A stretch of DNA of 64,000 nt, taken from the NCBI GenBank assembly GCA_023423405.1, contig JAFAFR010000098.1, forward strand, positions 62,001 through 126,000. The letters are read 5' to 3'. Below, piece after piece: positions 35,318-42,943 of this stretch. The DNA comes from Bacteroidota bacterium (GTDB taxonomy: Bacteria > Bacteroidota > Bacteroidia > Chitinophagales > Chitinophagaceae). Numbering within the stretch: the stretch's first letter is position 1; each line of letters starts with the position of its first letter. The position numbers and the translations under genes were made by a program. A model generated the notes under the pieces. It made no database searches and was not told where the DNA came from. It saw only the letters and a program-made list of their open reading frames with translations.

Positions 35318-36385
35318 TTAGGCATTCCTGTTGATGCAGTTCAGGTCGCCGAACGCTTCTTCGAGGCGGCTTACGAATACGTCCTGTCCTTTGCGCAACC
35401 AGGCGCGGGGATCGTAGAATTTCTTATTCGGCTTGGTGGGACCTTCGGGGTTACCGAGCTGGCCCTGCAGGTAGGCTTCGTTCTTCTTATAATAACCCAG
35501 TACGCCTTCCCAGAAAGCCCATTGCATATCGGTATCGATGTTCATTTTGATCACACCGTAATCGAGGGCTTCGCGGATCTGCTCTTTGGGTGAGCCGCTG
35601 CCGCCGTGGAATACGAAATACACGGGTTTGTCAGCCGTTTTGAAATGCTCCTGGATATAGACCTGGCTGTTGCGGAGGATCTCGGGGCGCAGCTCCACGT
35701 TACCCGGACTGTACACACCGTGCACATTCCCGAAGGCGGCGGCCACGGTGAAGAGTTTGCCTACTTTGCCGAGTTCTTCGAAAGCGTAGGCCACGTGCTG
35801 GGGCTGGGTATAAAGTTTGTCGTTTTCCACACCGCTGTTGTCCACGCCGTCTTCTTCACCACCGGTTACACCGAGTTCGATCTCGATGCCCATGCCCAGG
35901 GGCTGCATGCGTTTGAAAAACTGCACGGAGGTTTCGATGTTCTCTTCCAGGCTTTCTTCTGAAAGATCGAGCATATGGGAACTGAACAGGGGCTGTCCTT
36001 TTTCTTTCTTGAAAGTTTCGCCGGCATCGATCAGGGCAGAGATCCAGGGCAGCCATTTTTTGGCGGCGTGATCGGTATGTAGCACTACGGGCACGCCGTA
36101 ATATTTGGCCACATTGTGGATGTGCAGGGCGCCGGAGATGGCGCCGGAAATATTTGCCTGGAGTTTGTCGTTGGGCATGCCTTTCCCGGCAATGAACTGG
36201 GCGCCGCCGTTGGAAAACTGTATGATTACGGGCGAGTTCACTTTGGCCGCTGTTTCAAGGGTGGCGTTGATGGAATCCGTACCAATGGTATTCACCGCCG
36301 GCATGGCAAACCTGTTGGCTTTGGCGTCGTTGTACAAAGCCTCTAATTCTTCACCGAAGAGTACCCCGGCACTGTATTTTTTCAT
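35318..36385 (-). CDS. fbaA: Class II fructose-bisphosphate aldolase
   Basis: The protein has 355 residues. It cleaves fructose 1,6-bisphosphate in glycolysis. Zinc and substrate motifs are VVLHTDHAAKKWLPW, EIELGVTGGEEDGVDN, FHGGSGS and INIDTDMQWAFW-like KMNIDTDMQWAFWEG. The length matches the Escherichia-type (class IIA) enzymes. The ATG at 36385 (MKKYSAGVL) is the natural start; an in-frame ATG 18 codons upstream adds unrelated sequence. Confidence 0.95.
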   Translation of the reverse strand: MKKYSAGVLFGEELEALYNDAKANRFAMPAVNTIGTDSINATLETAAKVNSPVIIQFSNGGAQFIAGKGMPNDKLQANISGAISGALHIHNVAKYYGVPVVLHTDHAAKKWLPWISALIDAGETFKKEKGQPLFSSHMLDLSEESLEENIETSVQFFKRMQPLGMGIEIELGVTGGEEDGVDNSGVENDKLYTQPQHVAYAFEELGKVGKLFTVAAAFGNVHGVYSPGNVELRPEILRNSQVYIQEHFKTADKPVYFVFHGGSGSPKEQIREALDYGVIKMNIDTDMQWAFWEGVLGYYKKNEAYLQGQLGNPEGPTKPNKKFYDPRAWLRKGQDVFVSRLEEAFGDLNCINRNA

Positions 36386-36500
36386 CGTTTTGCTGGTTAT
36401 CTGTAAAAAATGAGCGCTAATATACCAACTATTCCTCAAATGCTGTGAAGGGCGCCAGGGGTGGGGCTGCCCGGCGGCGGACCCGGCGGCAGTTCCCGCC

Positions 36501-37541
36501 CTAGTCTTCGAACCTGCTTTTGAACCGCGGGATCAGGAAGAGGTTTTTGCGCAGGCACACTTTGAGGTGTTCTTTTACCAGTTGTCCCATGTTCTGGCTT
36601 TTCAGCAACTGGGGCTTGCCCTGGTGGAAATTACTGAGCTCTTCGGCAAGCTGGTGGATCTTTTCGGGGGTGGAGATCTTATCGCGTCCCATGATGTCGA
36701 GCAATTCCTTCATGCGGTAGCGGGCCGATACCAGCCGGAAGGTCATCATGGTGCGTTCCTCGGTCTGGTATTGTTCGATGGAATCGCGGTTCAGGTGTTT
36801 CAGCGCTGTTTCCACCAGTTCGCGGTTCTCTTTGAAGAACTGCGGCAGGTAGAGGTTTTTGCGGCCTTCGTAAGATTGCTGGTCGAAGTCGATGGCGCGG
36901 ATGCGGTACTGGAAATCTTCGATATCGGGTGTGATGTCGACCACGAAATTGTAAGCGCGCATATCGCCCAGCAGGCGCACGAAACAGCGTTCGTTGAATT
37001 TGACGAATTCCTTGGCGAGCCTGATCTTATTGGTATCGGCGCGGTTCAGGTACTGGCTGATGAAAACGTCGCCTGGTATGCCGGGGATATGTTCTTCCAC
37101 CAGGGTCTGGCGGTGGGTGAAAAAAGTGATGCGGTTGGGCGAGAGCATGTGCTCCAGTTCCAGTCCGTAGATGCGCGAGGCGTCGGCGATCTTGATATAA
37201 TAGTGGTCGTAGTTGTCGTTGAACTTGTTGACGATGCGGATACGGAAGGGCTGTGAATTGCCGAAGGCACAGTAATCCACCCGCGCCACGTCGAGGTGTT
37301 TGCTGAAGCTCATATCGCCCTCCGTTTTCAGGATGGCATAGATCTGGATGAGGCCGTCGCGCAGGAAATCCCATTCGCGTTTGTCATACACCACCGATTC
37401 CCACATGGTGCTGTTGCCTTCCTTGTCGGTGACGGGGATGGTGTAGGTGAAATGCTGCAGGTCGCGGTAAGCTACCGGCAGCTTCACTTCCCGGCCATGG
37501 TGTTTCAGGAAGGCGTGCAGGGCTGCATTCACCGGGAACAT
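36501..37541 (-). CDS. Uncharacterised protein with kinase-like motifs
   Basis: The protein has 346 residues from ATG 37541; a TTG start at 37607 would add 22 residues. I do not recognise the family. The segment LLGDMRAYNFVVD followed by YRIRAIDFDQQS places D-x(4)-N and D-F-D as in kinase-like phosphotransferases, but the N-terminal ATP-binding Lys and Gly loop are not evident. The C-terminal 90 residues are helical and basic. Its -7 box and first 33 or so codons are duplicated 527 bases upstream. Confidence 0.75.
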   Translation of the reverse strand: MFPVNAALHAFLKHHGREVKLPVAYRDLQHFTYTIPVTDKEGNSTMWESVVYDKREWDFLRDGLIQIYAILKTEGDMSFSKHLDVARVDYCAFGNSQPFRIRIVNKFNDNYDHYYIKIADASRIYGLELEHMLSPNRITFFTHRQTLVEEHIPGIPGDVFISQYLNRADTNKIRLAKEFVKFNERCFVRLLGDMRAYNFVVDITPDIEDFQYRIRAIDFDQQSYEGRKNLYLPQFFKENRELVETALKHLNRDSIEQYQTEERTMMTFRLVSARYRMKELLDIMGRDKISTPEKIHQLAEELSNFHQGKPQLLKSQNMGQLVKEHLKVCLRKNLFLIPRFKSRFED

Positions 37542-37630
37542 GGGTTTTTTCCGGGAAGGCTTGCCGCTGTCGGCACCCTGGGGCGCAAGGGAGAAGGGAG
37601 GTTTCAAGAAAGCAAATCTAGTGATTCCGG
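37444..37630. repeat. 187-bp direct repeat, copy 1
   Basis: Matches 37971-38157 with only four substitutions. It contains the -7 box, 5' leader and first codons of the gene ending at 36501. Confidence 0.9.
37613..37620 (-). promoter_or_regulatory. -7 box (TAGATTTG) within the duplicated segment
   Basis: On the minus strand TAGATTTG matches TAnnTTTG in copy 1; the same box is present in copy 2 at 38140-38147. Sequence upstream of the two copies differs, so their -33 regions are not the same. Confidence 0.45.
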
Positions 37631-37742
37631 GGCCGTGTACATATATCGCCGTTTAAATGTATCCGGTGCGCAGGGAAATCTACCAGTGTGATGCCTATAC
37701 CGGGAAAAATATTGTGTATTTTAATCTCTTAAGATATTGGGT

Positions 37743-37934
37743 ATGAAAAAAATAGTAAACGTAAAAATAGTAAGCGGTTTGGTGATTTCATTTCTTTTGA
37801 TATTAGCAGGAGTCTATAACTTTATTAAAGGCGAAAAGGATTTCGCCAAAAGCCTGTTTATCATAGGAATACTTAGTTCAATAGTATCTTTCCTTTGGCT
37901 CTTTGCTTCCCAAAGACATAATAGGAATAGTTGA
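37743..37934 (+). CDS. Small two-helix membrane protein
   Basis: The ORF encodes 63 residues starting MKKIVNVKIV, with hydrophobic stretches at about 10-28 and 38-55 joined by a KGEKDFAKS loop, and a short basic tail. It is much more AT-rich than its surroundings. It sits between the two 187-bp repeats and is antisense to the truncated frame at 37814-38068. No family is recognised. Confidence 0.5.
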   Translation: MKKIVNVKIVSGLVISFLLILAGVYNFIKGEKDFAKSLFIIGILSSIVSFLWLFASQRHNRNS

Positions 37935-38068
37935 ATTATTGACAGATGTATTATCGGGAACGGAATGGAATAGGTGAAATGCTGCAGGTCGCGGTAAGCC
38001 ACCGGTAACTTCACTTCCCGGCCATGGTGTTTCAGGAAGGCGTGCAGGGCTGCATTAACCGGGAACAT
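37814..38068 (-). pseudogene. Truncated duplicate 5' end of the kinase-like gene
   Basis: From ATG 38068 the first residues (MFPVNAALHAFLKHHGREV and on to LQHFTY) match the start of the gene at 37541. After about 33 residues the similarity ends and the frame runs on through unrelated DNA to a stop at 37814. It is best read as a by-product of the 187-bp duplication. Confidence 0.75.
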
Positions 38069-38157
38069 GGGTTTTTTCCGGGAAGGCTTGCCGCTGTCGG
38101 CACCCTGGGGCGCAAGGGAGAAGGGAGGTTTCAAGAAAGCAAATCTAGTGATTCCGG
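37971..38157. repeat. 187-bp direct repeat, copy 2
   Basis: Four substitutions relative to 37444-37630; offset 527 bases. The upstream flank of this copy has an ATTG 16 bases before the -7 box, so it may retain the ancestral promoter. Confidence 0.9.
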
Positions 38158-38293
38158 TGAACACAATATTGCCGGCCGGGGGTGGTTATTTCTTCGATGA
38201 TTAGCCAGTATTTTTTGTCCTTGTGCATCAGGAATTGTACACTCTGTATAAACGCCTTTTGGGCCAATAAAGCAAGATTTGGTTATCTTTAGA

Positions 38294-38650
38294 ATGATGA
38301 AACGGCAATTCTCCTATAAAAAGCAGCGTCCGAGGAAATCCGCTAAACAAGCGGGATATCGTCGCGCAACCCTGTTAAATTCCAGGGATCTTTCTGCCCT
38401 GGAGGATCATCCGGCCAGAATGCTTCTGCTAAAACGCCTTGCTGCCAAAGCCGGCAAGGATGCAGCCGCTGAGGCAATAGCCGCCGGAGTGGATAGAGTG
38501 TATGAAAAAAATGGCATCATTGTCAGGATTTCTCCAACGGGTATTGTTACCCCGCTGAACACTTTGCTTATTGCTGACCCTACAGGCCCGAAGCAGTTTT
38601 TTACAAAATACAAACCCGGTACTGTTCTGCATGTTCGCCGGAAAAAATAA
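38294..38650 (+). CDS. Probable antitoxin of a zeta-type toxin
   Basis: The protein has 118 residues. The N-terminus is very basic (MMKRQFSYKKQRPRKSAKQ). The C-terminal part, AAAEAIAAGVDRVYEKNGIIVRISPTG, has the A-G-V-x-x-Y-x-x-x-G-x-I-V-R pattern seen in small proteins encoded directly before zeta-like kinases. The toxin gene starts inside its last codons with a 20-base overlap, which implies coupled translation. Antitoxin function is inferred from context. Confidence 0.65.
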   Translation: MMKRQFSYKKQRPRKSAKQAGYRRATLLNSRDLSALEDHPARMLLLKRLAAKAGKDAAAEAIAAGVDRVYEKNGIIVRISPTGIVTPLNTLLIADPTGPKQFFTKYKPGTVLHVRRKK

Positions 38651-39392
38651 ACGCCTGCGTATCATGGCAGGCCCTAACGGCAGCGGAAAATCCACCATTC
38701 TTCGGGAGGTTCGTAACCAATTCTACTGTGGCCCTTTTGTCAATGCAGACGAGATCGAAAAATTATTACAGGAGAAAAAGCTGATCAATCTTCCCGCTAA
38801 CTATGATCTCAAACTATCGGAAGATAAATTCAGGGAGTATATGTCAACCTATGGCTTGAGCTGGCAGAAAAAAGCAAAAAGCGAAGGCCAAACAGCAAGC
38901 ATCAGATGGAGCAATTCCATGTTGGTTATTGACGAACTTCCTTCTGGTTACGACGCAGCAATTGCAGCAGACTGTATCAGATATGGCCTGCTGCAAAATG
39001 GCGCTACATTTACTTTTGAAACAGTACTCAGCCACGCTTCTAAAATTAATTTTCTAGAACAAGCCCGCCAGATGGGGTACAAAAACTACCTCTATTTTAT
39101 CTGCACAATTGATCCCGCCATCAACATAGAGCGGGTAAGACAACGGGTGGCTACCGGCGGGCACGCAGTGAGTGAAGAAAAAGTTCAGAAGCGTTATTAC
39201 GAGTCGCTTGAATTGCTGCCTTCCATTTTACCGCTCTGCCACAGAGTATTTTTGTTTGACAATTCTACCGAGGAAAGAAGCCAGGAGGCGGTGGCTGAAA
39301 TTGCTCCAAATGGATCACTTGAGATCAGGACAAAAGATTTGCCCTGGTGGGTGGAGAAATATGTTATACAGCCTCTTTATCAATATGAATAG
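38631..39392 (+). CDS. Zeta-toxin-family P-loop kinase
   Basis: The protein has 253 residues. Walker A AGPNGSGKST lies at residues 13-22, followed by VNADEIEKLL with the catalytic-type Asp, FTFETVLSH, and the arginine-rich VRQRVATGGHAVSEEKVQKRYYESL. These are the hallmarks of zeta/PezT-like kinases, which phosphorylate UDP-activated sugars. ATG 38631 overlaps the upstream gene; ATG 38664 would start inside the P-loop segment and is less likely. Confidence 0.85.
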   Translation: MFAGKNKRLRIMAGPNGSGKSTILREVRNQFYCGPFVNADEIEKLLQEKKLINLPANYDLKLSEDKFREYMSTYGLSWQKKAKSEGQTASIRWSNSMLVIDELPSGYDAAIAADCIRYGLLQNGATFTFETVLSHASKINFLEQARQMGYKNYLYFICTIDPAINIERVRQRVATGGHAVSEEKVQKRYYESLELLPSILPLCHRVFLFDNSTEERSQEAVAEIAPNGSLEIRTKDLPWWVEKYVIQPLYQYE

Positions 39393-39425
39393 GCAGGGTA
39401 TTTTTCCTATTGATTATTAGTGGTT

Positions 39426-39477
39426 TACGAATATTTAAATTGTCTTTCTTTTTACTGAAAAATGGCGTAAATTCGTA
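39426..39477. promoter_or_regulatory. Inverted repeat in front of the ParS/RES pair
   Basis: TACGAAT (39426-39432) and ATTCGTA (39471-39477) form a perfect 7-bp inverted repeat 38 bases apart and enclose the probable promoter region of the antitoxin gene at 39493. It is a candidate autoregulatory operator. Confidence 0.4.
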
Positions 39478-39492
39478 GCCAATTGTCTAATT

Positions 39493-40005
39493 ATGTCTGC
39501 TACCGTTAAAACCTACACCTCCGCCGTAGAAAAACAACTTACTGTTGAATTGAGTGGTGTATTACACAAAATTCAAAAAAAAGAACGCTATACCATTTCC
39601 GTCCAAGCCATTTCTTTTAGTGAATTTTTGGAAAACAAGATGCTTATGATCCATGTGATCAGAGAGGGCATTCCTTATTCGTTTTTCGAAGCAATTCAAT
39701 TGTTTACTCCTTTCACCGAGCATGACTGGGCAGACCTGTTGCATCTGTCCAGCAGATCTATGTCCCGCTATAAAAAAACAGCTCAAATTTTTGAACCAAT
39801 ACAATCTGAGAAGATCCTGGAGATGGCAGAAGTGAATAAGGAAGGTCTTGAAGTTTTCGGAGATAAGGAAAAGTTCAGGAATTGGCTGAATACGCCCAGT
39901 TTTGCTTTAGGCAATATGAAGCCTTTTGAATTACTCAGTGATTCTTACGGGAAAGAATTAGTACTCGGCGAACTTACCCGTATTCATCACGGCATATTTG
40001 CATAA
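39493..40005 (+). CDS. Xre/ParS-type antitoxin (DUF2384)
   Basis: The protein has 170 residues. The central part (LFTPFTEHDWADLLHLSSRSMSRYKK) is the Xre-like DNA-binding region. The C-terminal toxin-binding domain is clear: FRNWLNTPSFALGNMKPFELLSDSYGKELVLGELTRIHHGIFA. It is followed 3 bases later by the RES toxin gene. The antitoxin should neutralise RES and repress the operon. Confidence 0.9.
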   Translation: MSATVKTYTSAVEKQLTVELSGVLHKIQKKERYTISVQAISFSEFLENKMLMIHVIREGIPYSFFEAIQLFTPFTEHDWADLLHLSSRSMSRYKKTAQIFEPIQSEKILEMAEVNKEGLEVFGDKEKFRNWLNTPSFALGNMKPFELLSDSYGKELVLGELTRIHHGIFA

Positions 40006-40008
40006 TAC

Positions 40009-40470
40009 ATGGAAGTGTTTCGGCTGTCAAGACAGCAATTCGCCTCCACGCTATCGGGTAAAGGAGCTGCCATCAAAGGAGCGAGATGGAATTCCGTGGG
40101 CGTTGAAATGATTTACACCGGCGCTAGTCGGGCATTGGCTATGGCAGAGGTTGCTGTACATTTGGCCCTCGCCAACCTGCCATCAGATTATCGAATGCTC
40201 ACTATTTTTATTCCTGACAATATTTCTTTGCAAGTCCTGCCAGAAAATCTACTCCCATTAAACTGGAATAGTTTTCCCCATCTCCCCGCTACGCAGCAAA
40301 TCGGGGACAATTTCATATCCGAAGGCTCCTATGCCGTATTAAAAGTTCCCTCTGCTACGGTTCAGGGGGATCATAACTTTCTTATCAATCCAGCACATTC
40401 CGGGTTCAGCAGAATAAAAATCATTGAAGATGTAGCCTTCCCATTCGACAAGCGAATTTTTAAAGGCTAG
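40009..40470 (+). CDS. RES-domain NAD-degrading toxin
   Basis: The protein has 153 residues. The RES signature is spread through FRLSRQQFA, GARWNSVGVEMIYTG, ALAMAEVAVH and the SEGSYAVLKVPSATV and NFLINPAHSGF segments, with the Arg, Glu and Ser characteristic of the NAD-glycohydrolase/phosphorylase family. It arrests growth by depleting NAD in characterised relatives. It forms a two-gene operon with the upstream antitoxin. Confidence 0.9.
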   Translation: MEVFRLSRQQFASTLSGKGAAIKGARWNSVGVEMIYTGASRALAMAEVAVHLALANLPSDYRMLTIFIPDNISLQVLPENLLPLNWNSFPHLPATQQIGDNFISEGSYAVLKVPSATVQGDHNFLINPAHSGFSRIKIIEDVAFPFDKRIFKG

Positions 40471-40545
40471 CGCCCCGCGCCACCGTCAAGGATATCCCAG
40501 ACGCATCCATGGTGCGATGGTGATGCTATGGTGACTTATAGAAAG

Positions 40546-40585
40546 ACGGCAAACAAACGGCAAACCGACGGCAAACGGACGGATA
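40546..40585. repeat. 11-bp tandem array, unit ACGGCAAACNN
   Basis: Perfect ACGGCAAAC begins at 40546, 40557 and 40568, with a partial fourth copy (ACGGATAA) at 40579. The period is exactly 11 bases. Confidence 0.7.
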
Positions 40586-40785
40586 ATCAATGCTTTATAA
40601 ATTTGGCTTTTGAGCTTTTCTTTTAAACCAGGGCCACGCCTCTGGCCAAAACAAGCATGTAAAAATTATTAAAAACAATATGTATAACTAACATATAATG
40701 ATTTGTTTGTGCGAAAAAATGAAAAACCTGAACCCTGGGAATAAGAGGGAGCGCCCCGCAAAACACGCCTAAAAAGCCGGGGCGG

Positions 40786-40857
40786 AATGGGCTCATTTTG
40801 CCCGAAAAATAGGCTCATTTCAGGAAAAAATGGGCTCACGGACGCGGAATAGGCTCA
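40786..40857. repeat. Four AATRGGCTCA repeats, about 21 bp apart
   Basis: AATGGGCTCA at 40786 and 40829 alternates with AATAGGCTCA at 40808 and 40848. Offsets are 22, 21 and 19 bases, about two helical turns. The spacers between them are unrelated. Confidence 0.7.
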
Positions 40858-41100
40858 TAAAATGCAGCGCCACCCCTCAGGTAGGGGCAAAAAAATTCCC
40901 CGAAAGGGGATGATCACGTTTTGCGCGCTGCTGAATCAGAGACCACTTCGGCCTCCTGCCTTACAAACTTGGACGAGCTGCAGGGCAGGAGAACGCCGGA
41001 TTTTCAAGTGGTTTAAAGGATTTGGTGGTTCTCACCCGGAATTGGATTTCATGAAACCTAACTAAACTTACTAAAAACGATTTTTGGACGATTGGTTACT

Positions 41101-41300
41101 GGACTTGGACTGGTTTGTGTTTCGGTTTCATGGGATTGATCTGGGTTTTTCTAAGGATCTGATTTCTGTTGCGGTTTTTTTAAGGATCTGGAAAGGAAGT
41201 TGACCGATACTGGATTTCTAATGGTTTTGGTCTTAGGAATTGGATTCGTTTGGTTTTGGATTTTTGGATTTCAACTGGTTTTTTCTGGATATTGAAAGCG
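41101..41300. repeat. Degenerate G/T-rich stretch with about 11-bp GG spacing
   Basis: GG dinucleotides followed by T-tracts (GGTTTTT, GGATTT, GGATCTG) recur at intervals of mostly 10-12 bases, and TAAGGATCTG appears twice (41152 and 41181). The plus strand is strongly enriched in G and T. Confidence 0.4.
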
Positions 41301-41498
41301 ATCAACTGATCAATCAACTTCTGACACAAAACTAATCGGCAGGATCATTGCTTCCTAGAGCGCATTTGCTTTATTTTAACAGTTCAGTTTTTACCGCCCC
41401 CTTCGTAACTATTCCTGTTATCACATCGCAGCATTACGTATTCATCATTAGTAAAAATACGATAAACACAAAATCCTACACCTCCGAAATACTCCCGT

Positions 41499-41519
41499 AA
41501 CCCTTTACAGCAAAGGGTT
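41499..41519 (-). terminator. Hairpin after the cystathionine beta-synthase gene
   Basis: An 8-bp stem AACCCTTT/AAAGGGTT with a 5-base loop lies 18 bases past the minus-strand stop. No T-run follows, so it is a weak terminator candidate. Confidence 0.4.
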
Positions 41520-41536
41520 TCAGAAAAATCGACCAC

Positions 41537-42898
41537 TCATTTCCCCAATGCCTGGATCACATCGTACTGCGTCAGGATCTGGTAATCGCCCGCTTCATCG
41601 CGACTCAGCACTGCGCCATTTTCGCGGTTTAACAGGGTGCTTAATTTCTCAACAGGGGTAAGAAAGTCAACAACCGGAAATGCCGCCTCCATCACCGATT
41701 CAACCCTTTGCTGCCCTATATCGGCATTGTTGAACAATTTCTGAAACAACCCCGCAGCACTCAGTGCACCCACCGGCCCCTCTCCATTCATCACGGGAAT
41801 ATGCTCAATATCGTATTTGCGCATAAGCGCCACCGCCTCACTCACCGTTTGCGATGGATCCAACACCACCAGTTTCTCACGCGGCCCGCGGCTGTTCACA
41901 ATGTCCCTAAACGTTTTCACATCAAGGAAGCCCCTTTCCATCATCCACTGGTCGTTGTACACCTTCGCTACATAACGGCTGCCATGATCGTGCAGAATGC
42001 ATACCACCAGGTCGCCCGGCTTCAAACGGTCCTTCAGTTGCAGCAGCCCCTGCAGGCAGGACCCCGCGCTGTACCCGCAAAAAAGTCCCTCTTCCCGCGC
42101 CAGCCGCCGCGCCATCACAGCACCATCTTTATCGGTCACCTGCTCAAAATGATCGATCACCGACATGTCGTAATTCTCCGGCACAAAGTCTTCCCCAAAT
42201 CCTTCCGATACATAGGGATGCACTTCGTCCATATCCACTTCACCCGTTCTGAAATATTTGGTCAGCAGCGAACCGTACACATCAATCGCCCACACCTGTA
42301 TGGCCGGGTTCATTTCTTTCAGGTATTGCGCCGTGCCCGTCACCGTTCCGCCCGTGCCAGCCGTGCAAACCAGGTGGGTTACTTTGCCATCGGTTTGCCG
42401 CCAGATTTCCGGTCCCGTCGTTTCATAATGCGCCAGGCGGTTCGCCAGATTATCGTACTGGTTGCTGTGAAAAGAATTAGGGATTTCCTTCGCCAGCCGG
42501 CGCGCCACGGAATAGTAGGAGCGGGGATCATCGGGCTCCACGTTGGTGGGACAAACAATCACTTCCGCGCCCACCGCTTTGAGGATGTCCACTTTTTCCT
42601 TGCTTTGTTTATCGGTGGTGGTGAAAATACATTTGTATCCTTTTACCACGGCGGCGAGGGCCAGCCCCATGCCGGTATTTCCGCTGGTGCATTCAATGAT
42701 GGTTCCACCAGGGCGCAGCCTGCCTTCCTGCTCTGCCACTTCCACCATTTTGAGCGCCATCCTGTCCTTGATGGAATTGCCCGGGTTGAAATAGTCCACT
42801 TTGGCGAGCACGGTCGCAGGCAATCCTTTCGTAATTTTGTTGAGCCGTACCAGCGGCGTATTTCCAATCGTTTCGAGAATATTGTTTTTGATATCCAT
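41537..42898 (-). CDS. Cystathionine beta-synthase-like PLP enzyme with CBS domains
   Basis: The protein has 453 residues. Residues 1-325 are a fold-II PLP enzyme: IGNTPLVRLNK, the lysine in FNPGNSIKDRMA, TSGNTGMGLALAA and GTGGTVTGTAQYLKE. Residues 335-453 form a CBS-domain pair (DPSQTVSEAVALMRKYDIEHIPV) that could sense an adenosyl ligand. The combination matches cystathionine beta-synthase (serine plus homocysteine), though O-acetylserine sulfhydrylase activity cannot be excluded. ATG 42898 is chosen over 42907, which lies almost at the predicted transcription start. Confidence 0.9.
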   Translation of the reverse strand: MDIKNNILETIGNTPLVRLNKITKGLPATVLAKVDYFNPGNSIKDRMALKMVEVAEQEGRLRPGGTIIECTSGNTGMGLALAAVVKGYKCIFTTTDKQSKEKVDILKAVGAEVIVCPTNVEPDDPRSYYSVARRLAKEIPNSFHSNQYDNLANRLAHYETTGPEIWRQTDGKVTHLVCTAGTGGTVTGTAQYLKEMNPAIQVWAIDVYGSLLTKYFRTGEVDMDEVHPYVSEGFGEDFVPENYDMSVIDHFEQVTDKDGAVMARRLAREEGLFCGYSAGSCLQGLLQLKDRLKPGDLVVCILHDHGSRYVAKVYNDQWMMERGFLDVKTFRDIVNSRGPREKLVVLDPSQTVSEAVALMRKYDIEHIPVMNGEGPVGALSAAGLFQKLFNNADIGQQRVESVMEAAFPVVDFLTPVEKLSTLLNRENGAVLSRDEAGDYQILTQYDVIQALGK

Positions 42899-42915
42899 GA
42901 CATGCATTTGCGTCT

Positions 42916-42923
42916 CAAAGGTA
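42916..42923 (-). promoter_or_regulatory. -7 box (TACCTTTG) of the CBS-like gene
   Basis: On the minus strand TACCTTTG fits TAnnTTTG and lies 17 bases before the ATG at 42898, giving a leader of only about 10 bases. Confidence 0.45.
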
Positions 42924-42943
42924 GGATTTAAAACAGGGGGGTC

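Larger units (their letters stand above)
40471..41536. other. 1.07-kb gene-free region
   Basis: No supported protein gene. Contents are ATGGTG repeats at 40509, 40517 and 40528, an 11-bp array (40546-40585), an inverted repeat ATATGT/ACATAT (40678-40696), an AATRGGCTCA array (40786-40857), a small minus-strand hairpin with a T-run (about 40890-40906), a G/T-skewed stretch with 10-11-bp GG spacing (41101-41300), and a hairpin next to the downstream gene's stop (41499-41519). Confidence 0.6.

Noticed and set aside
40786..40857. Possible CRISPR array
   Set aside because: Repeats are only 10 bases and spacers about 11 bases, far shorter than CRISPR repeats and spacers, and there are no cas genes.
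40862..41065. A 67-codon frame in the second gene-free region
   Set aside because: The composition is low-complexity, there is no promoter box or homologue that I recognise, and the local DNA is repeat-rich.
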